Origin: Paenibacillus sp. D2_2
Lineage (GTDB): Bacteria; Bacillota; Bacilli; Paenibacillales; Paenibacillaceae
Length of the DNA: 64,000 nucleotides
Direction: 5' to 3'
NCBI RefSeq assembly: GCF_031199965.1
Contig: NZ_CP133605.1
Coordinates: forward strand, 439,501-503,500
Position 1 is the stretch's first letter; every line of letters starts with the position of its first letter. Shown piece by piece: positions 1 to 9,187 of this stretch. The translations under genes were made by a program, and so were the position numbers. The notes beneath the pieces were generated by a model. It had not been told where the DNA came from. It was given only the letters and a program-made list of their open reading frames with translations, and did no database searches.

Positions 1-1236
1 CTGTTTCTAAATCCTGTGTTTGCTGGGGATTCTGGTTACTTTGTTGGTTTTGTTGTAGCTGTATTTGCAGGTTTCCGTTACTTCCAGAACTGTTGCTATT
101 GCTATTGCTGTTGTTATTGCTGTTGCTGTTGTTGCTATTGCTATTGCTGTTGCTGTTGTTGCTATTGCTATTGCTATTGCTGTTGTTATTGCTGTTGCTG
201 TTGTTGCTATTGCTATTGCTATTGCTGTTGTTATTGCTGTTGCTGTTATTGCTGTTGCTGTTGTTGCTATTGCTGTTGTTGCTATTGCTATTGCTGTTGT
301 TGCTATTGCTATTGCTGTTGTTGCTATTGCTATTGCTGTTGTTGCTATTGCTATTGCTGTTGTTGCTATTGCTATTGCTGTTGTTGCTATTGCTATTGCT
401 GTTGTTGCTATTGCTATTGCTGTTGTTGCTATTGCTATTGCTGTTGCTGTTGCTGTTGCTATTGCTATTGCTATTGCTGTTGCTGTTGCTATTGCTATTG
501 CTGTTGCTATTGCTATTGCTATTGCTGTTGCTATTGCTATTGCTATTGCTATTGCTATTGCTGTTGCTGTTGTTATTGCTGTTGCTGTTGTTGCTATTGC
601 TATTGCTGTTGTTGCTATTGCTATTGCTATTGCTGTTGTTGCTATTGCTATTGCTATTGCTGTTGTTGCTATTGCTATTGCTGTTGTTGCTATTGTTTGT
701 ATTGCCGTTTCCATTGTGGGCATCGGCACTAGCATTGCCTTGATTATTGGTGCCCTGATGGGTATTACCGTTATTATTGCCTCTATTGGTTTCACTACCG
801 CCACTATTACTACTGACATTATTGTTTATATTGCTTTGATTATTATTTCCGTTGTTTTGGCTGTTTTCATAGCTTTCATTTTTCTGCACTGCCGGTGTCT
901 CGTTTTGGTGATTCTGTGATCCCTGAGAATCTTGGGTTCCCCCAGCATTTTGCCCATTTTCGATTCCCATGATATCTAGTGTCTTCTGCTTGTTCTCGCT
1001 ATCTTGAGTTTGCTGGTTAGTCTGTTCAATCTGGATATCCTGACTATCTTGACCATCCTGGGTATTCTGGCTTGCATTGTTTTCTTGCCCATTTGCCATT
1101 TGGGTATTTCTTTGATTCCCTTGCTCCTCAGGAGACTGTCCTTTATTTTGCATATCCGGCATTTCTTCAGATTTTTGGTTGATGGGATCGGAGGATGCTT
1201 TTTTTGATGAAGGTCTTTTCTTCTACGCATGCGCAT
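1..1236 (-). CDS. Asn/Ser-dipeptide repeat protein, partial (runs off window start)
   Basis: The minus-strand frame is the only one with protein-like composition. It opens MRMRRRK behind an AGAGGGTGA ribosome binding site, then runs through a Gln/Asn/Glu-rich hydrophilic segment (about residues 20-160), then roughly 200 residues of almost pure Asn and Ser (SN, SNN), and leaves the window in Gln/Asn-rich sequence. The first seven codons and the rest are in different frames; one extra base in the T-run at 1216-1219 (an A-run on the coding strand) joins them. I see no signal peptide, membrane segment or known domain. Such low-complexity proteins in spore formers are often spore-coat or surface proteins, but that is inference. 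The complementary poly-Leu, Val/Ala/Ile and Cys/Tyr readings are artefacts of the 3-base periodicity. Confidence 0.6.
90..700. repeat. AGCAAY-type microsatellite, including 21-bp tandem repeats
   Basis: The stretch consists of 6-base steps alternating GCTATT and GCTGTT/GTT on the plus strand, coding Asn/Ser on the minus strand. Between about 283 and 440 a 21-bp unit (coding SNSNSNN) recurs about eight times in near-perfect tandem. Synonymous AAC/AAT alternation at Asn is the main variation. The array is expected to change length by slippage or recombination. Confidence 0.85.
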
Positions 1237-1334
1237 GGCTGTTCACCCTCTTACGGTATATTAGCAATCATTATTGCCAACGAGAGTAACCCATAAACCA
1301 TAGTTCAAAGCGATCATTCTCCCGACAAAATAAA

Positions 1335-1370
1335 AAGCAGGCCCAAGGAATTTCAGTTCCCGGCCTGCTT
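1335..1370 (-). terminator. Terminator of agaS
   Basis: Stem AAGCAGGCC / GGCCTGCTT with an inner GGAA/TTCC pairing; on the minus strand it is followed by a T-rich tract, directly after the agaS stop. Confidence 0.75.
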
Positions 1371-1404
1371 CTTTGCATACATATTTTTCTCAGAATTCGA
1401 TGAA

Positions 1405-2454
1405 TTACAACTTAACCCAAGCAACCAGTCCATCTGGCTGATCCGGATCGATACCTAACTGCTCGGCTTTGCTCAGGGCTACAATCTGCGGAATGAAAAT
1501 GAATGGAATACCGCGTGCTGCAGGGTCAAGTCTGTTCTCAGAGACAATCGCAAGGTCAACGTATTCCGAAGGGATGACCTCTGCCTGATCCGCGAAGGCA
1601 ATAATTTTAGCTCCCCGGTTCTTAATATCACGCATAAGTTTGCTCTGATGCTCTGCTCCCTGCTCGGAGAGCGCTGCGATAACTAGGGTGTCTTCTCCTA
1701 CAGTGACCATTGGGCCATGCCGTACATCGAGTAGATGGAAGGAATGAGCCTGAATTTTCGCAATCTCCGTCAGAGCAATGGCTCCTTCGGAGGCGAGGCC
1801 CTGTAGTTCTCCATCGGCCAGCAAAACGGCGTTGGACCAGTTAAAGTCAGCTGCTCTGCGAATGCTGTCCTCTACGGCGTTCATATAGGCTTCACCCTGA
1901 TGAATTGCGGTCTGAAGATCAGCGATTAGCTTGTCATCTTCACCCAAGAATGCGCTAACCAGTAGATTGGCCACATACAGATTGGTCACTGTTCGGGTTT
2001 GGCAGACACTATGGTCGAAGGCCCAAGGCAATTCTAAGGCAAAATCGGCTTGCTTGGAGAGTGGTGAATCACTGACACAGGACAGAGACAATACCGGAAG
2101 ATTGCTGTCATTACCTTCTCGAAGCAGACGGAGGGCCTCGACGACTTCACTGGTGCTGCCGGAGCGCGAAGGAGCAACGAGCAAAGTGTTCCTCAGCATA
2201 GGGCGATATTGTTCATAATTCAGCATCAGGTCGCCACCAGCTAGAGCATAAGCAGGTAAACCAGCCCGCAAGGTGACAGACATCGCAGCGGAGCGGCTAA
2301 GGCAATAGCTTGAACCGCAACCGACGAAGGTGATCGAAGTAATGGCCTGGGCCTGAACGAAGTTAATGATATGTTGTCTTTGGCTCATCATGTAGTCATA
2401 GGTTTGTTGTAGAGCAGCGTATTGCTGCTTAATTTCACTATAAGTCAAGCTCAT
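1405..2454 (-). CDS. agaS: SIS-domain sugar-phosphate isomerase/deaminase (AgaS-like)
   Basis: A 349-residue protein with two SIS (sugar isomerase) modules. The first carries TFVGCGSSYCLS and the APSRSGSTSEVVEAL phosphosugar-binding loop (residues about 45-110); the second carries GPMVTVGEDTLVIAAL (about 245-265). AgaS-family enzymes convert galactosamine-6-phosphate to tagatose-6-phosphate with release of ammonia; related GlmS/FrlB proteins act on glucosamine-6-P or fructosamine-6-P. It is divergent from nagA across an AT-rich operator region, and the plus-strand operon supplies the enzymes before and after this step, which favours the AgaS role. The start follows a purine-rich AGGAGGTTTAA site. 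The frame is intact. Confidence 0.75.
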   Translation of the reverse strand: MSLTYSEIKQQYAALQQTYDYMMSQRQHIINFVQAQAITSITFVGCGSSYCLSRSAAMSVTLRAGLPAYALAGGDLMLNYEQYRPMLRNTLLVAPSRSGSTSEVVEALRLLREGNDSNLPVLSLSCVSDSPLSKQADFALELPWAFDHSVCQTRTVTNLYVANLLVSAFLGEDDKLIADLQTAIHQGEAYMNAVEDSIRRAADFNWSNAVLLADGELQGLASEGAIALTEIAKIQAHSFHLLDVRHGPMVTVGEDTLVIAALSEQGAEHQSKLMRDIKNRGAKIIAFADQAEVIPSEYVDLAIVSENRLDPAARGIPFIFIPQIVALSKAEQLGIDPDQPDGLVAWVKL

Positions 2455-2535
2455 AGACGCTTAAACCTCCTATTAGATTAATTCGAATGATCATTTATAG
2501 CGTATGAGGACAGTTTATATCAATATAATGATTTT

Positions 2536-2685
2536 TTCAATCAAAATAAATTTAATATTGATCATAAAACCAAATTATCAAGCATATTATTCAATATATT
2601 TTCATTTTATGATTAAAAATATATTGATTTACTCATTAAATGAGAATATTATAATCATAAAATGATCGATTCAATCAAAATAAAT
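2536..2685. promoter_or_regulatory. Divergent agaS/nagA promoter-operator region
   Basis: The very AT-rich interval holds two exact direct copies of TTCAATCAAAATAAAT (2536-2551 and 2670-2685) and, between them, inverted pieces such as CATTTTATGATTAAAA and CATAAAATGATCG. Repeated short T/A-rich motifs are typical operators of DeoR-family repressors, and such a repressor is encoded at the end of the nagA operon. Regulation by that protein is inference. Confidence 0.55.
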
Positions 2686-2710
2686 AACAACGATATGGGA
2701 GGGTGCATCT

Positions 2711-3940
2711 ATGAAGTCCAGCTCGATTCAAATTCATCATGCACAGATTCTTACGCCGAGTGGCTGGATTAACAACGGAAGCCTGTTCATTAAGGATGGG
2801 AGGATTGTCGGCATAGACCATGGCGATGGAAGAGAAGTGGAGAGCGACGGACAAGAGACCATCGCCGAAGGACCATGGATTCAGATTGATGCTGGAGGAA
2901 GGATGCTCCTGCCTGGTTTTATCGACCTGCATGTGCATGGCGGCGGAGGATACGACGTTATGAAGGGAAGCGCCGATGAGCTGTACGGGATGTGCCGGTT
3001 CCATGCTTCAAGAGGTACTACTTCATTATTGGCGACGACGTTAACTGCATCGCATGAGGAGATAATCTCTGCGCTGGAATCGGCGGCCGATGCGGTTCAA
3101 GCCACCGATCGCGAGCTGGACGGCGCTCATCTTCTAGGGGTTCATTTAGAAGGGCCATTTTTGAATCAGACAAGGTGTGGAGCACAGAACCCAGATGATC
3201 TTCGTGAGCCGTCAATCGAAGAGTTCGAGAGCTTCTGGTCCGCCTCCCAAGGGACGATCAGGCTAATGGCCATTGCTCCTGAGCTTCCTTTTGCTGAAGA
3301 AGTGATCGTCCACGCAGTTGGTAGAGGGGTTACGGTCTCATTGGCTCATACGGACGCTGATTATATGACGATGAAGAAGGCTGTGGAGTGGGGAGCGACG
3401 CAGGTTACGCATTTGTTCAATGGTATGCGTCCGCTACATCATCGTGAACCCGGTGTTGCCGGAGCGGCGCTTATGTTGGATGAATTAGCGGTGGAGCTGA
3501 TCTGTGATGGTTATCATGTTCATCCCGATTTAGTTAAATGGGTGTTCGACATCAAGCCAGAGGGCAAGGTGATCATGATAACCGATAGCATGTGCGCTGC
3601 CGGTTGTCCAAATGGAGAGTATTTTCTCGGCAAGCTCCCGGTTCTGATGCATAACGGACAGGTGCATTTGAAGCTGGCTGACGGTTCTTTAGGCAGCTTG
3701 GCGGGAAGCTCGTTAACGATGATCGATGCGTTATCCAGAACCCTCGCATTTACCGGTAAAGAGATCGCTGACATCGTTCCTGCACTAACGATTCATCCGG
3801 CGATTCAGATCGGCGTACAGGATCGGAAAGGAACGATCGAACTGGGTAAGGATGCTGATATCGTCATCATGGATGAGGGATTTCAAGTCTATCAGACCTA
3901 TGTGCAGGGGCACCGGGTCTACGAAGCAGTAAGCCGTTAA
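2711..3940 (+). CDS. nagA: N-acetyl(galacto/gluco)samine-6-phosphate deacetylase
   Basis: A 409-residue amidohydrolase. Visible metal and active-site motifs are GFIDLHVHGGGGYDV (about 80), HLEGPF (about 148), SLAHTDADY (about 210), THLFNGMRPLHHREPG (about 235), ELICDGYHVHPD (about 265) and ITDSMCAAG (about 290), in NagA/AgaA order. It removes acetate from the 6-phosphorylated N-acetyl sugar in the cytoplasm. It opens a five-gene operon behind GGGAGGGTGCATCT. NagA and AgaA cannot be told apart by motif; the AgaS-KbaY-LacC context points to GalNAc-6-P. Confidence 0.85.
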   Translation: MKSSSIQIHHAQILTPSGWINNGSLFIKDGRIVGIDHGDGREVESDGQETIAEGPWIQIDAGGRMLLPGFIDLHVHGGGGYDVMKGSADELYGMCRFHASRGTTSLLATTLTASHEEIISALESAADAVQATDRELDGAHLLGVHLEGPFLNQTRCGAQNPDDLREPSIEEFESFWSASQGTIRLMAIAPELPFAEEVIVHAVGRGVTVSLAHTDADYMTMKKAVEWGATQVTHLFNGMRPLHHREPGVAGAALMLDELAVELICDGYHVHPDLVKWVFDIKPEGKVIMITDSMCAAGCPNGEYFLGKLPVLMHNGQVHLKLADGSLGSLAGSSLTMIDALSRTLAFTGKEIADIVPALTIHPAIQIGVQDRKGTIELGKDADIVIMDEGFQVYQTYVQGHRVYEAVSR

Positions 3941-3980
3941 GAGCCAGCCAATGAGTAGTTGAAGGGAGTGGAGTTCATCT

Positions 3981-4941
3981 ATGAGATATGCCATTGGTGT
4001 CGATGTGGGGGAACCAATATCGTCTGTGGATTAGTCGATGAGGAAGGGAACATCGTCGCCCAGCGGAAATATCCCACTGACGCACATGAAGGTCCTCAGT
4101 CCATCCTAGCTAAGATCAGCATGACAATTGAGCAATTAATAGAAGAAACGGGTATACCCGGGGAGCAATGTATCGCGGTGGGGATGGGAATCCCCGGATT
4201 GGTGGACCCGGTGCTGGGCTTCAGTATGAGGGCGGTTAACTTGAATTGGCGCGACATTCCTGTTGCTGCCGGGTTAAGTAAGCTGATTGGCAAACCGGTC
4301 TATATCGATAATGATGTGCGCATGTATGTCTATGGAGAAGCGGTTGCGGGCGCGGGCAGAGGTTATGACTATGTGTACGGAGTCACGATCGGTACAGGCT
4401 TAGCGTCAGCCTTTGTGCAGCATGGCAGTTTACACCACGGACATCGCTATATGTCCGGGGAGATCGGGCATGTTCCTGTTGAGCATGTGGACTTCCCGTG
4501 CAACTGCGGCCGGATCGGCTGTCTGGAGACAATTGTGTCGGCAACCGGTATTGCCAAACAGGCCCGCGTCAGAATTGCAAAGGGAGAAGCGAGCCTGTTA
4601 ACGGAATGGTACCCGATCCGTCAGATATATCGGCAAGCGCGGTGTCAAAAGCCAGCGATGCCGGTGATGCATTAGCCCGAGATGTTCTGGCACAGACGGG
4701 CAAGACATTCGCTAATGCATTAGCCTGGGCCGTTCCGCTGCTCTCGCCGGATGCCATCGTGATTGGCGGAGGTGGGGCACTGGCCGGCGAAGCACTATTT
4801 GCCCCAATAAGGCATGAGCTGGACCGCCTGCTGCTTCAGGATTATATCGGTCAGTTCGTGATTAAGCCGGCTGAACTGAATGACCATGCTGGTATTATCG
4901 GGAGCGCTCTATGGGCGCTCAAGCGTAGCAATCAAAATTAA
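3981..4941 (+). CDS. ROK-family sugar kinase (frameshifted in this sequence)
   Basis: The true N-terminus is MRYAIGVDVGGTN (ATP phosphate-1 loop), starting at 3981 behind GAAGGGAGTGG. Reading it needs one more G in the run at 4006-4011, and a second base in the CCC at 4612-4614 joins the C-terminal part, giving 320 residues, normal for ROK kinases. The zinc-binding signature CNCGRIGCLE (residues about 175-184) is present, as is the C-terminal ATP-site segment IVIGGGGALAG. It sits between the deacetylase and the aldolase, so it likely phosphorylates N-acetylgalactosamine (AgaK-like) or a related amino sugar; the substrate is inferred from context. Confidence 0.75.
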
Positions 4942-4989
4942 CACGCCTATTTTCATATCAATTCAATCACATATTTAGGAGGACTTATT

Positions 4990-5855
4990 ATGCCACTTAT
5001 TTCGTCTACTTCTATGCTTCAGCAAGCAAGAGAGAATGGTTATGCCATCACTGCATTTAATGTTCACACTTTGGAAATGCTGCAAGCCGTCGTTGAGGCT
5101 GCTAGCGAGACTAATTCCCCACTTATTATTCAATCAACAGTGGGAACTGTTAAACATTTAGGACCTGAATATATTGCTGCCGCGGCTACGGTTGCAGCGA
5201 ATCAGACGGGCCTACCTATCGCATTGCATCTGGATCATTGCACGGATTTTACAACCATCATTCAATGTATTCGGGCAGGTTATACATCTGTCATGATCGA
5301 CGCTTCTATGCTTCCTTTTGAAGAGAATGTGCAGCGCACGCAAAGTGTTATGGAAGTAGCTGCGGCTGCGGGAGTGAATGTGGAAGCGGAACTAGGCAAA
5401 GTGGGCGGTGTGGAGGATGATATCGTCGTTGATGAGCGCGATGCGATGCTGGCTGATCCAGATGATTGCGAGTTGTTCATTGAGCGGACGAAGGTACTGA
5501 CACTGGCCCCGGCGATCGGTACTGCGCATGGTATTTATAAAGGAGAACCTAACATCGATTTTGAGAGAATCGCTAAGATTGCTGAGAAGGTTGAGGTCCC
5601 CCTTGTTCTTCATGGTGGCTCGGGAATTCCAGCTGAGCAGGTTCGTAAGGCTGTCGCACTGGGCATGTCTAAGATGAACGTAGCGACTGAGCTAAGAATC
5701 GCATTCTCAAATGCGATTAAGGATGTATTTGCTAAGTCCCCTGAAGAGAATGACCCACGCAAATATATGGTACCGGCAAAGAAGCTGTGAAACGTCTAGC
5801 AATTGAGAAGATGGAATTGTGCGGATGCATCGGTAAAGCAGGAACGTTAAAATGA
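4990..5855 (+). CDS. kbaY: Class II (zinc) tagatose/fructose-bisphosphate aldolase (frameshifted near the 3' end)
   Basis: The KbaY/GatY/FbaA fold is recognised by the zinc-binding HLDHCTD motif (about residue 80), AELGKVGGVED (about 134), the second metal site GTAHGIYKG (about 178) and LHGGSGIP (about 207). The uninterrupted frame stops at 5790; adding one G near 5774 restores the expected tail ending CGCIGKAGTLK and gives 288 residues. It cleaves tagatose-1,6-bisphosphate (or fructose-1,6-bisphosphate) to DHAP and glyceraldehyde-3-P. Its restored stop overlaps the next start codon (ATGA), so translation is probably coupled. The RBS is TTAGGAGGACT. Confidence 0.8.
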
Positions 5856-6781
5856 TCACGACCGTCACCTTGAATGCGGCGATTGACAAAACCTATTATG
5901 TTCATTCATTCATCTCTGGTGAAGTGCACCGAGTTGCCCGGCAGGTTGCTGAACCGGGTGGCAAAGGGAACAATGTGGCCAAGGTTATTCGGCTATTGGG
6001 CGGTAAGGTGACAGCATCGGGCTTTATCGCTGGCAACAATGGGACATTCATTGAGGCGGGGCTGCAAGCTCGAGGGATTGATACGGCATTCATTGCCGCA
6101 AATGGTGAATCACGCGTATGCCTGAATATTATGGATGAATCGAGCGGGTTATCAACTGAGCTGTTAGAGCAAGGGCCAGCGGTAGGGCGGTCGCAGATTG
6201 CACAGCTCAAGCAAAATTTGCTGGGGCTGGCGCGAGATTCAAGCATCGTCGTCTTGTCCGGAAGTTTGCCTCCGGGGGCTCCGGCTGAGCTGTATGCAGA
6301 GTTGATTAGCATTGTGAAAACGGCAGGCGCACGAGCATATTTGGATACAAGCGGAATTGCATTTAGTGCAGGAATCGAGGCCAAGCCGCATTTTGTGAAG
6401 CCGAACGAACATGAACTAGCCGTCTGGCTCGGTAAAGTGAGTTTAACTGAGAATGAATCCATCGAGGCGGCGCATAAATTGTCCGACGAGGGCATTTCGC
6501 AGGTATGTGTCACACTGGGCGAGCGGGGAACGATTGCTGTTATAGATGGGCAAGGCTTCCGCGTTAATCTTCCGATGATTCAGGCGGTGAATACTGTTGG
6601 CTGCGGAGATTCCTTTGTAGCTGGCATGGCATACTCAGAGTCACGCGGGGACTCACCGGCGGAAAGGCTACGCATCGCAACGGCTGCGGCTGCAGCAAAT
6701 GCGATGTCGGAGAGGGCAGGGCATATTGAGGATGATGTATTTCAGCGTTTCCTTCACCAAGTGAAGGTTGTGCCATTGTAA
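5852..6781 (+). CDS. PfkB-family phosphosugar kinase (tagatose-6-phosphate / fructose-1-phosphate kinase)
   Basis: A 309-residue PfkB-fold protein. LNAAIDKTYYV and GGKGNNVAKVIRLLG (residues 7-50) form the substrate side, LSGSLPPG is near residue 137, and NTVGCGDSFVAGM (about 250) is the catalytic PfkB signature with the general-base Asp. LacC and FruK share this architecture. Directly after the aldolase gene, the tagatose-6-P to tagatose-1,6-bisphosphate step is the best fit, making it the LacC-type member of the pathway. Substrate choice cannot be settled from sequence alone. Confidence 0.75.
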   Translation: MITTVTLNAAIDKTYYVHSFISGEVHRVARQVAEPGGKGNNVAKVIRLLGGKVTASGFIAGNNGTFIEAGLQARGIDTAFIAANGESRVCLNIMDESSGLSTELLEQGPAVGRSQIAQLKQNLLGLARDSSIVVLSGSLPPGAPAELYAELISIVKTAGARAYLDTSGIAFSAGIEAKPHFVKPNEHELAVWLGKVSLTENESIEAAHKLSDEGISQVCVTLGERGTIAVIDGQGFRVNLPMIQAVNTVGCGDSFVAGMAYSESRGDSPAERLRIATAAAAANAMSERAGHIEDDVFQRFLHQVKVVPL

Positions 6782-6865
6782 GTTGCCGCTTGCATTCTTG
6801 TCCTTCATCCTCCAAAATTATGTTAGAGTTGTTGACGGACCATAAGAGTACTAGAGGAGAAGGCT

Positions 6866-7654
6866 ATGGAAATTTCTAAGACTGGACTTCGCAGGGCGAA
6901 GATTCTGGAACTGATCAAAGTGAGCGGTAAAATATCGATCCAGGAAATCATCGAAGCGACGGGTTGCTCGGAAGCGACAGCCAGACGCGATCTCGACTCT
7001 CTGGAGAAATCGGGAGAGATTATCCGTACGATCGGCGGTGCTATATATGATGGGGATCGCACCATGGCTTCTGAGGCATCCTTTGCTGATAAACGCTTCT
7101 CCCGTCTTCAGGATAAGGAACGGATTGCCCATATGGCGGCTTCATTAGTGGAGGAGGGCGATGTGATCGGTTTAACCGGTGGCACGACAACCTTCCTGAT
7201 CGCCAAGGAGCTGAAGAAGCATCGCAATATTACGATTGTTACCAATGCGGTTAACATCGCTGCCGAGCTGGTGGATGCGGAAGACATTCAAGTAGTTGTG
7301 ACAGGCGGAGTCATGCGTACGAAGAGCTATGAATTAATCGGGCCACTAGCTGAGAGTGTAGTCGGTAAGATCAACATTACGAAGATGTTCCTTGGTGTGG
7401 ACGGCGTGTCTCAGGAGCATGGATTTACGATGCATTCCGAGCTAGAGTCGCGGATCGCCCAGCAGCTTATTGAACGATCTAGTCAGGTTTTCGCTGTGTT
7501 CGATGACAGTAAGCTGCGGAAATCGGCTTTGTTCACGATTGTTCAGCTCTGCCAAGTAAAGGGGATCATTACGAATCGGCTGCCAGAGGGATGGAACACG
7601 CCCGAATGTGGAGAGCGTCAGATTGAAGTTCATATCGCAGCGGATGAACCATAA
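6866..7654 (+). CDS. DeoR-family transcriptional repressor of the amino-sugar operon
   Basis: A 262-residue protein with an N-terminal DeoR winged helix (EIIEATGCSEATARRDLDSL, residues about 27-46) and a C-terminal phosphosugar-sensing DeoRC domain with VIGLTGGTTTFLIAKEL, VVTGGVMR and FLGVDG. Family members release their operators when bound to a sugar phosphate. As the last gene of the operon it probably autoregulates through the repeats in front of nagA. The start follows GAGGAGAAGGCT. Confidence 0.8.
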   Translation: MEISKTGLRRAKILELIKVSGKISIQEIIEATGCSEATARRDLDSLEKSGEIIRTIGGAIYDGDRTMASEASFADKRFSRLQDKERIAHMAASLVEEGDVIGLTGGTTTFLIAKELKKHRNITIVTNAVNIAAELVDAEDIQVVVTGGVMRTKSYELIGPLAESVVGKINITKMFLGVDGVSQEHGFTMHSELESRIAQQLIERSSQVFAVFDDSKLRKSALFTIVQLCQVKGIITNRLPEGWNTPECGERQIEVHIAADEP

Positions 7655-7667
7655 ATACGGACAGCTT

Positions 7668-7852
7668 CTAACGAAACTACAGATCGCTAATTCCTCAAAA
7701 ACAGCCGTATTTTAAATCTAACGAATCTCCATATCGTTATTTGGGAGAAATATAGGCTTCAAACGCCTAATTGACTTAAATAGCGATACCTAGTTTCGTT
7801 AAAATTCCCAACGGCCCTTTTTGGCTCAAATAGCGATATCCAGTTTCGTTAG
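7668..7852. repeat. Four copies of a ~26-bp intergenic repeat, two direct and two inverted
   Basis: The unit is (C/T)TAACGAAACT, four variable bases, then ATCGCTATTTG. Plus-orientation copies lie near 7668-7692 and 7718-7744; reverse-orientation copies near 7778-7803 and 7827-7852. The arrangement allows the first pair to fold back on the second pair. There is no coding frame across it. Confidence 0.75.
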
Positions 7853-7873
7853 ATTGGGAAAATATAAGTAACG

Positions 7874-7900
7874 GGATTGCCTTTGGGCAATCCTTTTTTA
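7874..7900 (+). terminator. Intrinsic terminator of the nagA-deoR operon
   Basis: Stem GGATTGCC / GGCAATCC with a short TTTG loop, followed by a run of six T. Confidence 0.85.
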
Positions 7901-8028
7901 TATGAGAGGGAATGTATAGAAAAAGACTTAATCTCCTAAACTGCGGATATAGAAAAACACGGTTATTTAAGGTATGATCCAGTAGAGTCAGTCTGCTCAA
8001 AAATTAGTATTCACTCAGGAGGGGTAAT

Positions 8029-8918
8029 ATGAAATATCGTACACTTGGAAAGACGGGGTTGGACGTATCCGTAATCGGCATCGGGACTTGGCAGTTCGGT
8101 GGAGAATGGGGATTCAATTTACTCAGGATGAGGTGGATGCTATTCTCGATAAAGGCCAGGAGCTTGGCATCAATCTGATCGACACAGCGGAGTGCTATGG
8201 CGATCATCTGTCAGAATCCTTCATCGGCAATTATATCGGCCGGCGCAAGCGTGAGGACTGGGTGATTGCTACGAAATTCGGACACCATTTCCACGAACGT
8301 TTTACCCGTACAGATGTATTCAATGCTGACGGTGTTCTCAAGCAACTGGACGCTTCTCTAAAATCGTTAAATACAGATTATATCGACTTGTATCAGTTCC
8401 ATTCTGGTCCGGATCAGGTATTTGATAATGATGCACTGTGGACGATGTTGGATAAGCAGGTACAGGCCGGTAAAGTGCGGCATTTGGGTACTTCGATCGG
8501 CAGCAACGATAATCTGCACCAGACCGAACAATCTACCAAGGTGAACTCACAAGTGATTCAGGTCGTATATAACCGATTAGATCGCAAGCCAGAAGAGCGA
8601 GTATTCCCTTCTTGCGAGAAGCAGAATCTTGGCGTGCTTGCACGTGTACCGCTGGCGAGCGGTTATTTGAGCGGTAAATACAAGCCAGGTGCTGTGTTCG
8701 ATAATACGGACGTACGCCATCGCCATGATCCTGAGAACACTCGCCTCAAGCTGGAAGAGGTAGAAGAAATTCGCCGTAATGAAGTTCCCCAAGGTGTCAA
8801 TATGGCCCAGTGGGCATTGGCATGGTGTCTCAAAAATCCAATTGTGACCGCAGTAATACCGGGCTGTAAGAATCCGGCGCAGGTTGAATCCAACGCAGCG
8901 GCAGCCAACCTATTATAA
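8029..8918 (+). CDS. Aldo/keto reductase (frameshifted near the start)
   Basis: The start at 8029 has an AGGAGGGG site. The opening (YRTLGKTGLDVSVIGIGTW) joins the rest if one G is added to the run at 8108-8111, giving 296 residues. AKR features are LIDTAECYG (catalytic Tyr with the preceding Asp), WVIATKFGHH (catalytic Lys), DYIDLYQFH (catalytic His) and the NADPH-binding tail with VIPGCKNPAQVESN. It probably reduces a carbonyl or sugar substrate with NADPH; the physiological substrate is unknown. It is a single gene with its own terminator. The C-terminus stops slightly earlier than is common for this family. Confidence 0.8.
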
Positions 8919-8946
8919 GTCCGCTTTTGTTCACGAAATTTTATTA

Positions 8947-8990
8947 GAATCGGTGTGATCGTTATAATGACGCAGCACCGGTTCTTTTGT
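8947..8990 (+). terminator. Terminator after the aldo/keto reductase
   Basis: Imperfect stem GAATCGGTG / CACCGGTTC followed by TTTTG. Confidence 0.65.
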
Positions 8991-9084
8991 TATTTTAATA
9001 GAAAGTAAGCATCTATTCGACAATAATTAACAGACAAAAAGTTTTACGATTTGGGAAAAGTTGACGAAAAAGTGAGTTTTTCAA

Positions 9085-9113
9085 TTGACCTATTCCAAAA
9101 TTAGCCGTAGTAT
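9085..9113 (+). promoter_or_regulatory. Sigma-A-type promoter of the HTH-TPR regulator
   Basis: TTGACC at 9085-9090 and TAGTAT at 9108-9113 are separated by 17 bases, about 75 bp before the start codon. Confidence 0.5.
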
Positions 9114-9187
9114 TAAATTATAGTTTTTTTTCAATATTATGGCTTTTTTCAGTTATCCAGTACTTCCATAAGGGGGGGTGAATCCTT

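Larger units (their letters stand above)
7655..8028. other. 374-bp intergenic region: four repeat copies plus a terminator
   Basis: No gene is supported here. It holds a four-copy inverted/direct repeat cluster (7668-7852), an intrinsic terminator (7874-7900) and the leader of the reductase gene with an AGGAGGGG ribosome binding site at 8017-8024. Confidence 0.7.

Noticed and set aside
90..700. CRISPR array
   Set aside because: Units are 6-21 bp, contiguous, with no unique spacers and no cas genes nearby.
16..919. Three long plus-strand ORFs (Cys/Tyr-rich, Val/Ala/Ile-rich and poly-Leu) and a minus-strand Ala/Ile/Thr ORF
   Set aside because: They are frame artefacts of the 3-base repeat. 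The minus-strand Asn/Ser/Gln frame continues with sensible composition on both sides of the array and has a good ribosome binding site; the others do not.
8029..8110. A true truncated aldo/keto reductase lacking its N-terminus
   Set aside because: The N-terminal strand with RBS and ATG is present in the other frame and joins with one extra G.
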